DNA of 64,000 bases from Paraburkholderia sp041321145 (GTDB lineage Bacteria; Pseudomonadota; Gammaproteobacteria; Burkholderiales; Burkholderiaceae), in NCBI RefSeq assembly GCF_041321145.1, contig NZ_JBGGWA010000001.1:1-64000 (forward strand), written 5' to 3'. Of the stretch, positions 63,124 through 64,000 are shown piece after piece. The translations under genes and the position numbers were made by a program. Under the pieces are notes generated by a model. The model had not been told where the DNA came from, searched no databases, and was given only the letters and a program-made list of their open reading frames with translations. How positions within the stretch are numbered: the first letter of the stretch is position 1; the number at the start of each line of letters is the position of its first letter.

Positions 63124-64000
63124 GTGCTACCCGACGTCCGACCCATACGATCGTTACCCTTGCCGCTCGCGCCGGCTTCGAAGTCGAGTGGCGGGACGCG
63201 CATCATACGACGCAGCATGTGCCCGAGAACACGCTCGCCGTGCTGCTCGAACGGATGGGTTTGCCGTGCGCCAACGCCACGCAAATCCGGCAAAGCGCCG
63301 CCGCGCTCGAAGCCGAACTGTCCGGTCGAAAATTGCCGCCGCTGATGACCGCGGAGGTCGAGCGCGGCATCGCGCTGCCTGCCGCGGCGATCAAATCCGG
63401 CAGCCATTATCGGGTCGAGCTCGAAAGCGGCTCGATCATCGACGGCCGCTTCACGGCGCCCAAAGGCGAGGAAGCCTTGCTCGCACCGATCGACGAGCCC
63501 GGCTATCACACCCTGGTCATCAACGAGCAACGCGTGACGCTGGCCGTTGCGCCGTCACGCTGTTATACGGCCGCCGATGCATGGCGCACGCTGCACGGCG
63601 AATCCGCGCAGACACAGCCGCTATGGGGCATCGCCGCGCAGTTGTACGGCTTGCGCCGCACGGGCGACGGCGGCATCGGCGACTATTCGGCCCTCGCGCA
63701 GATGGCGGTCGAAAGCGCGAAGCGGGGGGCCCATGCGCTCGCTGTCAGTCCGACGCACGCGATGTTCAGCGCGGAGCCGAACCGCTTCAGCCCGTATTCG
63801 CCGTCGTCGCGCTTGTGGCTGAACGTCACGCATATCGATCCCGCCGCGGTGTTCGGCGCCCCCGCCGCGCGCGCCGCGCTCGAGGCCACAGAGGCGACCG
63901 ACGCATGGTCGAGATTCGAAGACTTGCCGCTGATCGATTGGCCGAACGCGGTGGTGTTGAAGCTCAAGGTTTTGCGCGCGCTGTACGAGAATTTCTGCAC
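63120..64000 (+). CDS. malQ: 4-alpha-glucanotransferase MalQ (5' part, cut by window end)
   Basis: Disproportionates maltodextrins. The GTG at 63120 overlaps the treZ stop (GTGA), and the frame stays open to the window end (293 codons). The N-terminal module (GFEVEWRDAHHTTQHVPENT) is followed by the GH77 start WGIAAQLYGLRRTGDGGIGD and YSPSSRLWLNVTHID. The catalytic residues lie beyond the window. Confidence 0.93.
   Translation, partial: MSATRRPTHTIVTLAARAGFEVEWRDAHHTTQHVPENTLAVLLERMGLPCANATQIRQSAAALEAELSGRKLPPLMTAEVERGIALPAAAIKSGSHYRVELESGSIIDGRFTAPKGEEALLAPIDEPGYHTLVINEQRVTLAVAPSRCYTAADAWRTLHGESAQTQPLWGIAAQLYGLRRTGDGGIGDYSALAQMAVESAKRGAHALAVSPTHAMFSAEPNRFSPYSPSSRLWLNVTHIDPAAVFGAPAARAALEATEATDAWSRFEDLPLIDWPNAVVLKLKVLRALYENFC

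Noticed and set aside
1..64000. CRISPR array, rRNA operon, prophage or riboswitch
   Set aside because: No regularly spaced repeats, rRNA sequence, phage structural genes or recognisable riboswitch was seen in the window.

Overview
This is a GC-rich chromosomal window from a beta-proteobacterium of the Burkholderiaceae, most likely Paraburkholderia. The indicators are the rpsU-yqeY-dnaG-rpoD macromolecular-synthesis block, a 796-residue RpoD with a long Lys/Ala-rich leader, the xseB-ispA-dxs operon, a BPSS1780-type membrane protein beside thrB, a DUF3563 miniprotein, and a glgE/treS/glgB/glgX/treZ/malQ cluster. The genus is inferred from gene content; no database search was possible.

Layout. 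0-6 kb: a CAU-anticodon tRNA with an unusual long variable arm, then on the minus strand rpoD, dnaG, yqeY and an rpsU copy whose frame is broken next to an 8-bp tandem repeat. 6-20.9 kb: housekeeping genes, namely a BaiN-like flavoprotein, tsaD, folE2, the isoprenoid operon xseB-ispA-dxs, a Rieske oxygenase, 3-mercaptopyruvate sulfurtransferase, a decayed dienelactone hydrolase, NDH-2, polA and a LOG-family gene whose start codon is 1 nt from that of polA. 20.9-23.1 kb: a LysR regulator divergent from a two-gene chromate transporter, with a near-perfect palindrome between them. 23.1-26.3 kb: an AT-richer accessory island with four unrecognised genes, a 16-bp perfect inverted repeat and an ISAs1-family transposase remnant. 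Three of these genes form a tightly coupled operon that may encode a membrane-active toxin and its immunity protein.

26.3-41 kb: AMP nucleosidase, a small exported protein, thrB with a BPSS1780-type membrane protein, the OhrR/Ohr peroxide module with a clear operator, photolyase, a DUF3563 miniprotein, a PHB-depolymerase-type esterase, a PAP2-type membrane protein, the molybdate module modABC and divergent modE with a candidate ModE box, a short-chain dehydrogenase remnant, and a tautomerase divergent from a LysR gene. 41-43.5 kb: two toxin-antitoxin-like pairs (DUF4160/DUF2442 and Xre-MbcA-ParS/RES) separated by a basic exported protein. 43.5-49.2 kb: an ApaH/PrpA-type phosphatase, a three-subunit FAD-dependent dehydrogenase complex (Tat-signal small subunit, GMC flavoprotein with Fe-S cysteines, tri-heme cytochrome c) and a DUF1345 membrane protein.

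49.6-64 kb: a long plus-strand alpha-glucan and trehalose operon. The TreS-maltokinase fusion converts trehalose to maltose and then maltose-1-phosphate, GlgE polymerises this to alpha-1,4-glucan, GlgB branches it, GlgX debranches it, and TreZ (with TreY presumably beyond the window) releases trehalose from glucan. MalQ, cut by the window end, reshuffles maltodextrins. GlgE here carries an extra N-terminal glycosidase-like domain that seems to have lost its general acid.
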